A DNA stretch of 64,000 bases from Zunongwangia atlantica 22II14-10F7 (GCF_002094855.1 NZ_ARYN01000004.1:124001-188000), one strand, 5' to 3'; positions 53,166 to 62,718 are shown, numbered from the stretch's first letter. The notes: generated by a model not told the origin, from the letters alone. Translations and numbers: made by a program.

Positions 53166-55160
53166 ATGTCAAAATTAAACGTCACTCAAAAACTTATTAA
53201 AGCACATCTCCTTGAAGGCGATATGATGACTCCCGGAAAGGAAATTGGAATAAAAATCGACCAGGCTTTGCTTCAGGATGCTACAGGAACTCTAGTGCAA
53301 TTAGAGCTAGAAGCAATGGGGCTAAAAAAAGCACAAACCGAAGTTGCTGTGCAATATGTAGACCATAACTTACTACAAACCGATTTTAAAAATGCCGATG
53401 ATCATAAATTTTTACTTTCGGCCGCAAGAAAATTTGGTTTATGGTTTAGCCGGCCAGGAAATGGAGTAAGTCACCCTGTACACATGGAGCGTTTTGGGAA
53501 ACCGGGAAAAACATTAGTAGGATCAGATAGTCACACTCCGGCAGCAGGATCTCTAGGGATGTTGGCCATAGGTACCGGTGGTTTGGATGTCGCCGCAGCT
53601 ATTGCGGGGCAACCTTATTATGTAAAAATGCCACAGGTAATGGGCGTAAAATTAACCGGAGAATTACCAGATTGGGTAAGTGCTAAAGATGTGATCTTAG
53701 AAATGCTTCGCCGCTATGATGTTAAAGGCGGAGTAGGAAAAATTATAGAATATTACGGACCAGGTGTAGATACGCTTAGCGCGATGGATCGTCACGTAAT
53801 TGCCAATATGGGGGCAGAACTTGGTGCCACAACCACAGTTTTTCCAAGTGATAAGGAAACAAAGAAATTTCTAAAAGCCCAACAGCGTGAAGAAGATTGG
53901 GTAGAATTGTTACCCGATGAAGGTTGTGAGTACGATTTAAATGATGAAATAAACTTAAGTGAATTAATTCCTTTAATTGCTTTACCAACCAGCCCGGGAA
54001 ATGTTGTGGCAATAGAAGAAGTTGCTGGTAAAAAAATTAGTCAGGCAGTTTTTGGATCTTCCGCAAATCCCGGATTACGCGACTTTTGGATTGCAGGAGC
54101 AATTGTGAAGGATAAGTCTATAAATCCAGATGTTTCTTTAGATGTAAATCCAACTTCAAGACAAATTATTCAGAATATGATCGATAATCGTGCTTTTGCG
54201 AATCTTATTAAAGCAGGAGCTCGTTTTCATCAGTCGGGGTGTATGGGTTGTATAGGAATGGGGCAGGCACCGGCATCAGGAACAATAAGTTTAAGAACAA
54301 TGCCAAGAAACTTCCCAGACCGTAGTGGAACAAAAGATGACCAGGTACATTTAGTAAGCCCAGAAACTGCGGCAGCTTCGGCATTAACCGGAGAAATTAC
54401 CGATCCACGTGATTTAGAGAAAATTTTTGATATGAAATATCCTAAATATGAAGCTCCAGAAATAGAGATTATTAATGAAGATATGTTGGTACCACCAGCT
54501 GAAAATGGAGAAGAAGTAAAATTAGAGAAGGGGCCAAATATTAAATCTTTACCTACAATTGAGCCTTTAGCTAATGAAATTGATGTACCGGTTTTATTAA
54601 AAATGGGCGATAATATTTCTACAGATGAAATTTTAAAAGCGGGTGCTGAAGTTTTACCATTTAGAAGTAACCTGCCAGAAATTAGCAAATTTGCGTTTAC
54701 GGTAGTAGACGAAACATTTTACGATCGTGCCATGGAAGCCAAAGAGAAGGAGGGAGGCCATATTGTTGTTGCCAAAGATAATTATGCGCAGGGATCTAGC
54801 CGTGAGCATGCGGCCATTGCTCCAAAATATTTGGGTCAGCATGCAGTGATTGCTAATAGTTATGCGAGAATTGCCTGGCAAAATCTGGTGAATTTTGGAA
54901 TTCTTCCTTTAGAATTTATAGATGAAGCTGACTATGATAAAATCGAACAGGGAGATACGGTTAGTTTTAAAAATTTACGAGAAGATGTTGAGAACCGAAA
55001 TAATATAAAAGTACTTGTAAAGAAAAAAGATGCTGAGAATGTAGAATTTGAAACCAAACATACTTTAAGTGACCGGCAAATAAATGTGCTTTTAAAAGGT
55101 GGAATTATAAATGAATTTAAATATCGCTTAAAAAAGGAGCGTGTGCAAGAAGAAGTCTAA
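53166..55160 (+). CDS. aconitate hydratase (short form)
   Basis: 664 residues, about 100 shorter than mitochondrial-type aconitase. The active-site segments are GSDSHTPAAGSLGMLAIGTG, RTMPRNFPDRSG (Arg), GCMGCIGMGQAPASGT (Cys359 and Cys362 for the 4Fe-4S cluster) and YAQGSSREHAAIAPKYLG (swivel-domain Ser and Arg). At the place of the first cluster cysteine the sequence is QAVFGSSANP (293-302), with no Cys. The protein would interconvert citrate and isocitrate; the missing ligand raises some doubt. Terminator 27 bp downstream. Confidence 0.85.
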   Translation: MSKLNVTQKLIKAHLLEGDMMTPGKEIGIKIDQALLQDATGTLVQLELEAMGLKKAQTEVAVQYVDHNLLQTDFKNADDHKFLLSAARKFGLWFSRPGNGVSHPVHMERFGKPGKTLVGSDSHTPAAGSLGMLAIGTGGLDVAAAIAGQPYYVKMPQVMGVKLTGELPDWVSAKDVILEMLRRYDVKGGVGKIIEYYGPGVDTLSAMDRHVIANMGAELGATTTVFPSDKETKKFLKAQQREEDWVELLPDEGCEYDLNDEINLSELIPLIALPTSPGNVVAIEEVAGKKISQAVFGSSANPGLRDFWIAGAIVKDKSINPDVSLDVNPTSRQIIQNMIDNRAFANLIKAGARFHQSGCMGCIGMGQAPASGTISLRTMPRNFPDRSGTKDDQVHLVSPETAAASALTGEITDPRDLEKIFDMKYPKYEAPEIEIINEDMLVPPAENGEEVKLEKGPNIKSLPTIEPLANEIDVPVLLKMGDNISTDEILKAGAEVLPFRSNLPEISKFAFTVVDETFYDRAMEAKEKEGGHIVVAKDNYAQGSSREHAAIAPKYLGQHAVIANSYARIAWQNLVNFGILPLEFIDEADYDKIEQGDTVSFKNLREDVENRNNIKVLVKKKDAENVEFETKHTLSDRQINVLLKGGIINEFKYRLKKERVQEEV

Positions 55161-55187
55161 TTGGCATCTACTTATGAAAATGCTAAT

Positions 55188-55224
55188 AAAAACCCTTTCA
55201 AAATTTAATTGAAAGGGTTTTTTT
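55188..55224 (+). terminator. rho-independent terminator after the aconitase gene
   Basis: AAACCCTTTCAA and TTGAAAGGGTTT form a stem with an AT-rich loop and run into TTTT. It lies between convergent genes and could also serve hpf. Confidence 0.9.
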
Positions 55225-55259
55225 AGTGTTAGCTATTTATGTTTGGGAAATAACAATCT

Positions 55260-55559
55260 TTAATGCGTTTGCATTTGTCCTTTTTTCTTGTCTAACTGTT
55301 TATCGAGTTCCTTTACAGTTTGTGCAGCAGCAGCCTCAAAAGATTCAGCATTCGATTCAGCGAAAATTTGTGGTCCAGGGATACTCACTTTAATGTTACA
55401 TATATATCCTTTTTCATCATCGGCGTGGTTTCTTTTAAAATGAACTTCTGCACGAGTAATAAAATCGTATTTCTTCTCTATTTTCTCTAGTTTTTCATTT
55501 ACAAAGCTTTGTAAACGTTCGCTTTTACTTAAAGCAACAAATTGATAAATCGTTTCCAT
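55260..55559 (-). CDS. hpf: ribosome hibernation promoting factor (HPF/RaiA short form)
   Basis: 99 residues, a single domain without the C-terminal dimerisation part of long HPF. The fold is beta-alpha-beta3-alpha: YQFVALSKSERLQSFVNEKL, FITRAEVHFKRNHADDEKGY, ICNIKVSIPGPQ and ESFEAAAAQTVKELDKQLDK. It binds the 30S decoding centre in stationary phase. Convergent with the aconitase gene. Confidence 0.93.
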   Translation of the reverse strand: METIYQFVALSKSERLQSFVNEKLEKIEKKYDFITRAEVHFKRNHADDEKGYICNIKVSIPGPQIFAESNAESFEAAAAQTVKELDKQLDKKKGQMQTH

Positions 55560-55960
55560 AAAAGTTTTTTTTGATAGGCCTAAGAAAGCTAATAATCACT
55601 ATTTAGACAAGTTTTTATGGCTTCTTTTAGAAACAATTAAGATAGATTTAAAAATTTATAGGTTTACATGTTTAATATTCAAAATTTTTAGAATAATACC
55701 CTTTTTTATTCAGGGGTGTAGCCTTGTAAATCGAATAAAATTTTCATTTTACCCTAAATTTAATAGGGTTTAGTGGTTTTAAATTCTCTTTTTTGAAGCG
55801 AAAACGACTGTTAAGCTAATTTAAGACTTATTTAGCTGAATTTATTCAAATTATATACCCGAATTAAAGATTATCAGGTACAATGATAATATGCTATCAG
55901 TTAAGACTAAAAATAGAATATGTTTTGTATCTTATACTATTGATAATAAATAAAATAGTA
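55560..55960. other. 401-bp intergenic region between hpf and the DUF4251 gene
   Basis: I see no gene or strong promoter here. A weak hairpin, ACCCT/AGGGT at 55751-55769, with A/T-rich arms, is the only structure visible. The 26-codon frame opening at 55883 in front of the DUF4251 protein has no signal-peptide character and is not used. Confidence 0.6.
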
Positions 55961-56536
55961 ATGAAAAAATATATCCAAAATTGTATAAAATCAACTGTAA
56001 TTTTTTTAAAAAAGTATTATTTGCTTGCAGTATTATTCTTAGTTGTTGCCTGTGGCGTAAATTATAGTGTTCCTGATATAAATAATTTTGCAGATTTAAA
56101 GGAATTTGCTGAAAGTAAAGAATTACAAATCGAAAATCAATGGGCAAATCCTATGCGAGCCAATACGGTGACGTTTATTAATAATCCCAATTTTAATAGT
56201 GGAAATGTAAATCTAATTGGGAATCCAAATTATATAAAATTTAAAGGAGATTCTGTGGATATTTTTCTACCATACTTTGGGGTTCGTCAAATGGGCGGAG
56301 GTTTTAATGATCGCGGCGGAATTAAATTTGAAGGAATTCCAGAAGATTTTAAGATGACTGAAAATGAAGCTAAAGATTATGTTCGTTATGAATTTATGGG
56401 TCGGGACGATTCTGAAATCTATCAATTCTACATAACATTATATGCAAATGGTAATGCTAGCACCTCAGTAAATAGTTCACAACGTGATAATATTTCGTAC
56501 ACCGGTAAGTTTTCACGTTTAGAGACTGAAGAATAG
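55961..56536 (+). CDS. DUF4251-family lipoprotein
   Basis: 191 residues from the ATG at 55961. The N-terminus has a lipoprotein signal with lipobox FLVVAC (lipid on Cys31) after a longer-than-usual basic region (MKKYIQNCIKSTVIFLKKYY). The DUF4251 domain spans about 62-188: MRANTVTFINNPNF, NPNYIKFKGDSVDIFLPYFG, GGIKFEGIPEDF and NGNASTSVNSSQRDNISYTG. Function unknown; many Bacteroidota carry several copies. No neighbouring gene gives a clue. Confidence 0.82.
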   Translation: MKKYIQNCIKSTVIFLKKYYLLAVLFLVVACGVNYSVPDINNFADLKEFAESKELQIENQWANPMRANTVTFINNPNFNSGNVNLIGNPNYIKFKGDSVDIFLPYFGVRQMGGGFNDRGGIKFEGIPEDFKMTENEAKDYVRYEFMGRDDSEIYQFYITLYANGNASTSVNSSQRDNISYTGKFSRLETEE

Positions 56537-56598
56537 CAAGTTTGAAATTAAGAGCTTATTTGAATATTTTATGGATAAATATCTAAATAGGGCAATTA

Positions 56599-56632
<34 letters not shown>

Positions 56633-56780
56633 TTCAAATATATCATGTGTCAATTATAATTCAGAAGCAATATCCTGAATGATTTCTAAGAATGTATTTT
56701 CTATTCTAGGACTTACAGATTTATTGATAAGGATATTATTGTTTTCATTCTAGGATCGTTCAGTGGAAAATTATTTAAAC

Positions 56781-56813
56781 TAAAAAAGCCCATCATTTCT
56801 GATGAGCTTTTTG
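56781..56813 (-). terminator. rho-independent terminator of the cold-shock gene
   Basis: On the minus strand AAAAAGCTCATCA and TGATGGGCTTTTTT pair around GAAA and end in a T-run. It lies 23 bp after the cold-shock stop codon. Confidence 0.85.
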
Positions 56814-56835
56814 ATAAACCTTGAAAAACTATATG

Positions 56836-57027
56836 TTATATAACTTCTACGTTTACTGCGTTTAATCCTTTTTTACCTTCCTGAAGATCAAATTTAACTT
56901 CGTCGCCTTCGCGAATCTCGTCAATTAAACCTGTTACGTGTACAAAATGATCTTTGTCTACACCTTCTTCAGTGATAAATCCAAATCCTTTAGTGTCATT
57001 AAAGAATTTTACTGTTCCTTTATTCAT
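56836..57027 (-). CDS. cold-shock domain protein (CspA family)
   Basis: 63 residues, a single cold-shock domain. RNP1 is KGFGFITEEG and RNP2 is KDHFVHVTGL. The family usually reads FVHFS; here HFVHVTG is a small variation found in Bacteroidota. It binds single-stranded nucleic acids as an RNA chaperone. The gap to the divergent sulfatase is 270 bp, long enough for a structured leader, but I cannot point to one. It has its own terminator. Confidence 0.95.
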   Translation of the reverse strand: MNKGTVKFFNDTKGFGFITEEGVDKDHFVHVTGLIDEIREGDEVKFDLQEGKKGLNAVNVEVI

Positions 57028-57297
57028 CTTAATATATTAAATTATAGACGGCAAATATGGAACTATTATTTGAATAAACAGTTATAATTAATAGGTATTT
57101 TAAATTTTAATTATTTGATATTCAAATAAATGATTTCAAACTCATATAAAATCAATCTTACAATACTTTAAAAAATGCACGTTATTCGGTTTCAAACGCT
57201 CTTTTAGCAAAAAAATCAATTTCTTTTGCTAAATCGTTTAATTATTACTTTGTTTATATAACTTTATCAAAACTAAGTATTTATAATTTTAAAAGTT

Positions 57298-58776
57298 ATG
57301 TTCCGAAAATCGACAATTTCACCACTATTTTTTCAGAATAATGTAAAGTATGTTTTCATTATAGGGATAATACTAGTGCTGTTTCAAAGTTTTACAGCTT
57401 GTAAGTCTAAAAACAGTTCTAAAACTTCAGAAATTACAAAAAAACCTAATATTATCCTTGTATTTATCGATGATATGGGCTGGCAGGATCTTTCTAGTTT
57501 TGGAAATGTAGAGGCTAAAACGCCCAATATTGACCAAATGGCAAGCGAAGGTATAAGTTTTGAACAGTTTTATGTAAATGCGCCAATTTGTTCACCTTCC
57601 CGGGTAGCAATTTCAACCGGAACTTACCCGCAGCGCTGGAATATCACATCTTTTCTTTCAGATAGGCAACATAATGCTCGCAGAGGTGTAGCCAATTGGT
57701 TAGATCCTGAAGCGCCAATGCTTGCCAGAGATTTAAAAGAAAATGGTTACGCCACAGGACATTTTGGAAAATGGCATATGGGTGGACAGCGTGATGTAGA
57801 AGAGGCCCCAAAAATAACTAATTATGGTTTTGATAAATCGCTGACTAATTTTGAAGGAATTGGCCCTAAATTATTACCGCTTACCAAAGATGCGCAGGGA
57901 AATGTTGGCCGAATTTGGGCTGATGCCGAGCGTTTAGGCGGTGATGTAACCTGGATGCAACGATCAGAAATTACTACCGGTTTTATTAATGCTGCGATTC
58001 AGTTTATAGACAGTACAAAAAACAGCGATGCGCCATTTTATGTGAATATCTGGCCAGATGATGTTCATAGTCCGTTTTGGCCACCTTTTGAAGATTATAA
58101 TCTCACCAAAGAAGATGGCAAACGTGCTTTGTATTTAGCGGTTTTAGAAGAAATGGATAAGCAATTTGGCAAACTTTTCAACTATATTAAGAATGATAAA
58201 GAACTTAGTGAAAATACACTAATTGTTTTTTGTTCAGATAATGGTCCGGAACCCGGAGCTGGAAATTCGGGAGAATTACGCGGATTTAAAGGTCATTTAT
58301 ATGAAGGTGGAATACGATCTTCTTTAATTGTTTGGGGGCCTAATTTTATTGCTGAAAATGCCAAAGGAAGTCGGAACACTCAAAATTATTTCTCGGCAAT
58401 AGATTTAAAACCGTCTTTACTAAAGTTTAGCGGAATAAATACTGAAGAAAGCGAAATTAGCGATGGAGAAAATATGCTAAAAACCATGTTGGGAAAAACT
58501 AATTCCTCTAAACAAGAACCTATTTTTTGGGGAAGACCACCAGATCGTAAAACCTATCCAGATTTTGATAAATCCCTACCCGATTTAGCCATGAGAGATG
58601 GTGATTTCAAACTGGTTTGTGATTTTGATGGAAGCCGGGCAGAATTATATAATCTTATAAAAGATCCCGCTGAAACCACTAATATCGCCAATAATCACCC
58701 TGAAAAAGTAGCGGAAATGACGAGAGCAGTAACCAATTGGTATAAAGAAATGCCGAAATTGGAACAAGCAGAATAA
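57298..58776 (+). CDS. type I sulfatase, lipoprotein
   Basis: 492 residues. An unusual N-terminus has about 17 polar residues ahead of a hydrophobic stretch ending SFTAC (lipid on Cys35). The alkaline-phosphatase-like sulfatase fold has VFIDDMGWQD (Asp58/59, Ca site), the formylglycine motif CSPSR (Cys98, oxidised after translation), GKWHMGG and FCSDNGPEPGAGNSG. It needs a sulfatase-maturating enzyme (not in this window). The substrate, probably a sulfated polysaccharide, is unknown. TTTTG then TACTTTG upstream make a plausible promoter. Nearby EEP and GH1 genes are on the other strand. Confidence 0.93.
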   Translation: MFRKSTISPLFFQNNVKYVFIIGIILVLFQSFTACKSKNSSKTSEITKKPNIILVFIDDMGWQDLSSFGNVEAKTPNIDQMASEGISFEQFYVNAPICSPSRVAISTGTYPQRWNITSFLSDRQHNARRGVANWLDPEAPMLARDLKENGYATGHFGKWHMGGQRDVEEAPKITNYGFDKSLTNFEGIGPKLLPLTKDAQGNVGRIWADAERLGGDVTWMQRSEITTGFINAAIQFIDSTKNSDAPFYVNIWPDDVHSPFWPPFEDYNLTKEDGKRALYLAVLEEMDKQFGKLFNYIKNDKELSENTLIVFCSDNGPEPGAGNSGELRGFKGHLYEGGIRSSLIVWGPNFIAENAKGSRNTQNYFSAIDLKPSLLKFSGINTEESEISDGENMLKTMLGKTNSSKQEPIFWGRPPDRKTYPDFDKSLPDLAMRDGDFKLVCDFDGSRAELYNLIKDPAETTNIANNHPEKVAEMTRAVTNWYKEMPKLEQAE

Positions 58777-58797
58777 CTAAAATTGAATATTAAAATG

Positions 58798-58831
58798 GAA
58801 AAGAGCTGCCCAGTAAAGGATAGCTCTTTTC
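58798..58831. terminator. terminator between the sulfatase and EEP genes
   Basis: GAAAAGAGCT and AGCTCTTTTC pair around a 14-nt loop. Followed by few T on the plus strand, so moderate strength; it separates convergent genes. Confidence 0.65.
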
Positions 58832-58887
58832 ATACTAAAAATCAAACTGCACTACTAACTACCAGTTTTAATTACAGTTACTTAAAA

Positions 58888-59742
58888 TTACATCTGTGCT
58901 TTTACGATCACCGGAAAATGATCTGAAATAAATTTAGGACCGCGTTGCGCATCTAAAACCTGATAACTTTTAATACTTACATCTCCCTGATAGAAAACAT
59001 AATCGATACGATCTCTATCTTGATTTGGCTCTAACTGAAAACCATTAAAGGTATATTTGGGCCCATATTGTTTTTCAGCATTTAACTTTGTGTCTAGCAA
59101 TTTTAGACTTTCACCTTTATCTGAGATCATAGTTTGATAAGCTTCAGAAGACGGCGGAACATTAAAATCGCCCGTTACAAAAACAGGAGTTCCTTTAGTG
59201 ATCTTTTCTGCAATGATATTTCGAATTAAAGTGGCACTTTCCTTACGCGCTTCAGTTCCTACATGATCAAAATGGGTATTAAAGAAGAAGAATAGTTTTT
59301 GATCCTTTTTTCTTCGGAATTTTGCCCAGGTTACGATTCTTGGTAAAGCAGCATCCCAACCCTTCGAGCCCACAACTTCTGGAGTTTCAGATAACCAAAG
59401 GGTGCCACTATCTAAAACTTCAAAGGCATCTTTTTTATAGAAAATAGGCGAAAACTCACCTTCTGTGCCTCCTCTTCTACCAACACCAATATGAGCGTAT
59501 TCATCCAAAGCATTTTGCATATCTTCTAATTGCGAGTACAATACTTCTTGCGCTCCAAAAACATCGATATCCTCAAATTTTACCATTTCGTTGAACCAGT
59601 CTCTACGAAAGTTCCAGTAATTAATGCCGTCATTTTCAGTAGCCATTCTAATATTGCTACTCATAATTTTTAATGGATCTTCCTGCGCACTAAGTGTTAA
59701 AGCAAAGAAGAAAAGTAATACGCCTAAAATTCTATTTTTCAT
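58888..59742 (-). CDS. secreted endonuclease/exonuclease/phosphatase-family protein
   Basis: 284 residues with a signal peptide (MKNRILGVLLFFFALTLSA, then Q). The EEP (DNase I-like) motifs are IMSSNIRMA (metal Asn), FGAQEVLYSQLEDM (metal Glu), FFNTHFDHVG (His), VTGDFNVPPSSEAY (Asp and Asn) and FISDHFPVIV (catalytic His). Flavobacterial members of this layout are likely phosphodiesterases or nucleases acting outside the inner membrane. It lies 251 bp downstream of the GH1 gene on the same strand. Confidence 0.9.
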   Translation of the reverse strand: MKNRILGVLLFFFALTLSAQEDPLKIMSSNIRMATENDGINYWNFRRDWFNEMVKFEDIDVFGAQEVLYSQLEDMQNALDEYAHIGVGRRGGTEGEFSPIFYKKDAFEVLDSGTLWLSETPEVVGSKGWDAALPRIVTWAKFRRKKDQKLFFFFNTHFDHVGTEARKESATLIRNIIAEKITKGTPVFVTGDFNVPPSSEAYQTMISDKGESLKLLDTKLNAEKQYGPKYTFNGFQLEPNQDRDRIDYVFYQGDVSIKSYQVLDAQRGPKFISDHFPVIVKAQM

Positions 59743-59760
59743 TATTCTAATATTTACTTG

Positions 59761-59855
59761 ATAATCGATATTAAATTGCCTTCAGATAGAGTTATACTGA
59801 TGCCTCGAAATAAATTTGATTTTTAAACAATTGCTTGATGGTATTTTATTTCTGA
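59761..59855. repeat. possible copy 5 of the dispersed intergenic repeat (most diverged)
   Basis: GATAATCGATATTAAA, then TTATACTGATGCCTCGAAA and GGTATTTTATTTC follow the order of the other copies, but the GGGCTTGCCC core is lost (TTGCTTGATGG). Confidence 0.35.
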
Positions 59856-59993
59856 ATGTTTTCAATAATAGTCATAAAATTATCATGAATAAAATTGAAA
59901 CGGAAATGTCAAAAATAGAGGTATTCAGTAATTAAAAAATTTACCCTGATATTAAATAAAACTGATGCTAAAGTTAAGTTTTTGAAGATATTT

Positions 59994-61397
59994 CTATGAT
60001 TTAAAGCTAATCGATTGGTAATTAGTCCTTTTTTGGATTGATGAAGTTTTTAAAAAATCACGATACCACAAACCAGAGTTTTTTATAATGCGCTGTTGGC
60101 GTTCATAATCGATATAAACCAAGCCAAATCTTGGGTTATAACCTTCGGCCCATTCAAAATTATCTGTAAAGCTCCATACAAAATAGCCATTTACATTTAC
60201 GCCTTGTTTTTTTGCCTTTAGAGTCGCTGCGATATATTGCTGAAGATATTGTTTTCTTTCTTCATCATTTACCTGCCCGTTAATAACCTGATCTGGAAAT
60301 GCTGCACCATTTTCAGTCACTAAAATGTTTTTTACACCAGGATAGGCATTGTATTTTTTAAGGAGATGAAAAAGTCCGTCAGGATAAATTTCCCAACCCA
60401 TTTCTGTAGTTTGCAAATTTCTTTTTTCAGCTTTTACATTTGTAGCCTGTAAATATGGAATCCACCAGGCATTCTTTACAATTTCCCGAGTATAATTTTG
60501 TATTCCAATAAAATCGAATTCAAACTTAAGTAGATCATCATCTTCAGCTTTATAGAATTTTTCGACTCTTTTTAAAAATGCTAATTCCTCAAAAGGATAA
60601 CCATAGCCTAAACTCAGCTCCAAAAATAATCTGTTTACCAGGCAATCTACTCTATTTGCGGCCTTTTGATCTTTTTCACGATCGCGAAAAGCTTCAATAT
60701 ACGAACAGGAAAAAGTGGTGCCTATATTTAGATTTTGATCAAAATCGCGTAAAATTCTCCCGCCAATGGCCTGGCAAAGCGAAGCATGATGCATTGCAGG
60801 AATAAAATTCTTTACTCCTCTCCTACCCGGCGCATGAATTCCTAAAAAATGTCCGGCTCCCAAAAACACCAAAGGTTCATTTAAAACCATCCAGTTCTTT
60901 ACACGGTCTCCAAATTTAGAAACACAAACTTTTACATATTCACTAAACCAGTTTATGATCTCGCGATTGGTCCAGCCACCTTTTTCTTCCAGCTTCTGTG
61001 GTAGATCCCAATGATACAGCGTAACCCAAGGCGTAATTCCCAAGGCTAAGCATTGATCGATCAAACGATCGTAAAAATCGAGACCAGCTTCATTTATTTT
61101 TCCAGTTCCATCGGGTAAAATGCGAGACCAGGAAAGTGAAAATCGAAAATGTTTAATATTCATCGATTTCATTAAGCCTAAATCCTCAGCGTATCGATTA
61201 TAAAAATCACACGAAATATCAGCATTTTGACCTTTATAAATTTTTCCTTTTTTATGAGAAAACTCATCCCAAATGGAAGCTTTTTTACCATCGGCAAAAG
61301 GACTCCCTTCTATCTGAAATGCAGCTGTGGAGGTGCCCCAAATAAAATCTTCACCAAAATCACTTCTTTTTAAGTTAGAAAAAAAATTATCCTCCAT
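59994..61397 (-). CDS. GH1 family beta-glucosidase
   Basis: 467 residues, no signal peptide, so cytosolic. Retaining GH1 features: GEDFIWGTSTAAFQIEGSP at the start, RFSLSWSRILPDG, TLYHWDLPQ, MVLNEPLVF (acid/base Glu) and LVTENGAAF (nucleophile Glu), then NGYFVWSFTDNFEWAEGY. It would hydrolyse beta-glucosides such as cellobiose or aryl glucosides. Its ATG directly follows the stop of the glycosyltransferase gene with no gap, so the two are co-expressed. Confidence 0.95.
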   Translation of the reverse strand: MEDNFFSNLKRSDFGEDFIWGTSTAAFQIEGSPFADGKKASIWDEFSHKKGKIYKGQNADISCDFYNRYAEDLGLMKSMNIKHFRFSLSWSRILPDGTGKINEAGLDFYDRLIDQCLALGITPWVTLYHWDLPQKLEEKGGWTNREIINWFSEYVKVCVSKFGDRVKNWMVLNEPLVFLGAGHFLGIHAPGRRGVKNFIPAMHHASLCQAIGGRILRDFDQNLNIGTTFSCSYIEAFRDREKDQKAANRVDCLVNRLFLELSLGYGYPFEELAFLKRVEKFYKAEDDDLLKFEFDFIGIQNYTREIVKNAWWIPYLQATNVKAEKRNLQTTEMGWEIYPDGLFHLLKKYNAYPGVKNILVTENGAAFPDQVINGQVNDEERKQYLQQYIAATLKAKKQGVNVNGYFVWSFTDNFEWAEGYNPRFGLVYIDYERQQRIIKNSGLWYRDFLKTSSIQKRTNYQSISFKS

Positions 61398-62423
61398 TTA
61401 TACAATTTCGGTATCAGTAACTGCAGTATTTTGCTCTTTTAAAGCAACGGCGATTAATTTATCAATAATCATTTCGGTTTCATCAGGAAAATTCACATCA
61501 ATAATTTCATTTTTTATAAGCCATTTTCCAATTTCTAGGTAGTATTTTTGTTTTAGGTTTTTTAGCACTGTAATTCCCATTGTTTTAAGCATGGCGGCAT
61601 TGCATTGCTGTTCAAACTGGCCTTTCATTGGTACTACTAATAATTTTTTCTTCAGAAATAAAGCTTCTGCAGGTGTTTCGAAACCCGCACCGCAAATAAC
61701 TCCGCTACAACTTCTTAGACTTTCAACAAAATCTTTATTATTTACCGGCTTAATGACGATATTGGCGATTTCTGAAGCCTTTTTAAAATGCTTTGAAAAT
61801 ATTTCGAATTTGAATTGAGGAAAACTGCTGAATAATTTCAGCAATTTTTTATCTGAATAAGACGGAAGATATACCGTGTAGTGATCTAATTTTTCTGGCT
61901 GAAGCTGCCGAATTTCAGACCTTATAACCGGAGTAAAAATACGATCATCAAAAGCTTTAAAATGAAAACCGTAACTAAAGTTGCATGGCGCATATTGTTT
62001 TAGAATTTTTAAACCCAACCAATCTTCTTTCAAAGGTCTTGGCGCTAATGGATGAAGTACTGCCGCCTGATGGCTTAAACCGAAACAATTTTTCCTGGCC
62101 ATAGCACAGGCCCAGGCGGTTACAGGTTCAAAATCGTTAATTACAAGGTCATATTCTTTTACTGGAATGCTTTTAATTTCGTTGTAAAGCCGTTTCATTC
62201 GGTTTTTACGATAAGTGTTCCAAATATCTACTCCGCCTTTTTTTCCGAAGATAAAACTTAGTCCTTTTAGCTGATATTTTACATCGTAAGGAAGTTTTAG
62301 ATCACCTTGTGTACCACTAACTAAAAGATCCAGGTGACCTTTTCTCTGTAAAATGGGGATAATTTCCAGAGCACGGCTAAGATGACCATTACCAGTTCCC
62401 TGAATCGCATAAAGTATTTTCAT
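61398..62423 (-). CDS. glycosyltransferase (GT-B fold, MurG/GT28-like)
   Basis: 341 residues. The N-terminal lobe starts MKILYAIQGTGNGHLSRALE, where GNGHLSRA is the glycine-rich loop of GT-B enzymes, and DLVINDFEPVTAWACAMA follows. The C-terminal lobe has VICGAGFETPAEALFLKKKL and VVPMKGQFEQQCNAAML, the donor-binding pattern of this group. The closest type is the 'glycosyltransferase family protein' common in Bacteroidota, with unknown acceptor. The start overlaps the stop of a small upstream ORF (TAATG). Coupling to a beta-glucosidase suggests a glycoside that is both made and broken down. Confidence 0.85.
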   Translation of the reverse strand: MKILYAIQGTGNGHLSRALEIIPILQRKGHLDLLVSGTQGDLKLPYDVKYQLKGLSFIFGKKGGVDIWNTYRKNRMKRLYNEIKSIPVKEYDLVINDFEPVTAWACAMARKNCFGLSHQAAVLHPLAPRPLKEDWLGLKILKQYAPCNFSYGFHFKAFDDRIFTPVIRSEIRQLQPEKLDHYTVYLPSYSDKKLLKLFSSFPQFKFEIFSKHFKKASEIANIVIKPVNNKDFVESLRSCSGVICGAGFETPAEALFLKKKLLVVPMKGQFEQQCNAAMLKTMGITVLKNLKQKYYLEIGKWLIKNEIIDVNFPDETEMIIDKLIAVALKEQNTAVTDTEIV

Positions 62424-62593
62424 TAATGCGAAATTCTAAAGAAATGGGTATAATTTTTTTCTTTCAGAATAAAAGGGGAAATCATCGCACTTAATCTTCT
62501 TTGCACAAAAACCGCCACCAACAATTTCTGAAAACCATCTTTTAAATAGTTGTTTTTACCGGACTTAGTCTTAAAATTAGCTTTCTTAACCAT
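62423..62593 (-). CDS. small ORF translationally coupled to the glycosyltransferase
   Basis: 56 residues read from the minus strand; it fills most of the 295-bp gap upstream of the glycosyltransferase. The stop TAA shares one base with the glycosyltransferase ATG (TAATG). The product is very basic (MVKKANFKTKSGKNNYLKDG) with a mildly hydrophobic middle (FQKLLVAVFVQRRLSAMISP). It might be a true small protein or a leader that controls re-initiation. I recognise no family. Confidence 0.45.
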   Translation of the reverse strand: MVKKANFKTKSGKNNYLKDGFQKLLVAVFVQRRLSAMISPFILKEKNYTHFFRISH

Positions 62594-62718
62594 AAGCTTA
62601 TTCTTAAAGAATTTACAACTCTTAAAATTATATACTTATGATTTAAAGTAAGTTATGTGTTTTTTAAATAAGTGCAGATTTAAGGTTAAGAATGTTTGTT
62701 TTCTTAAATGAATATGAA

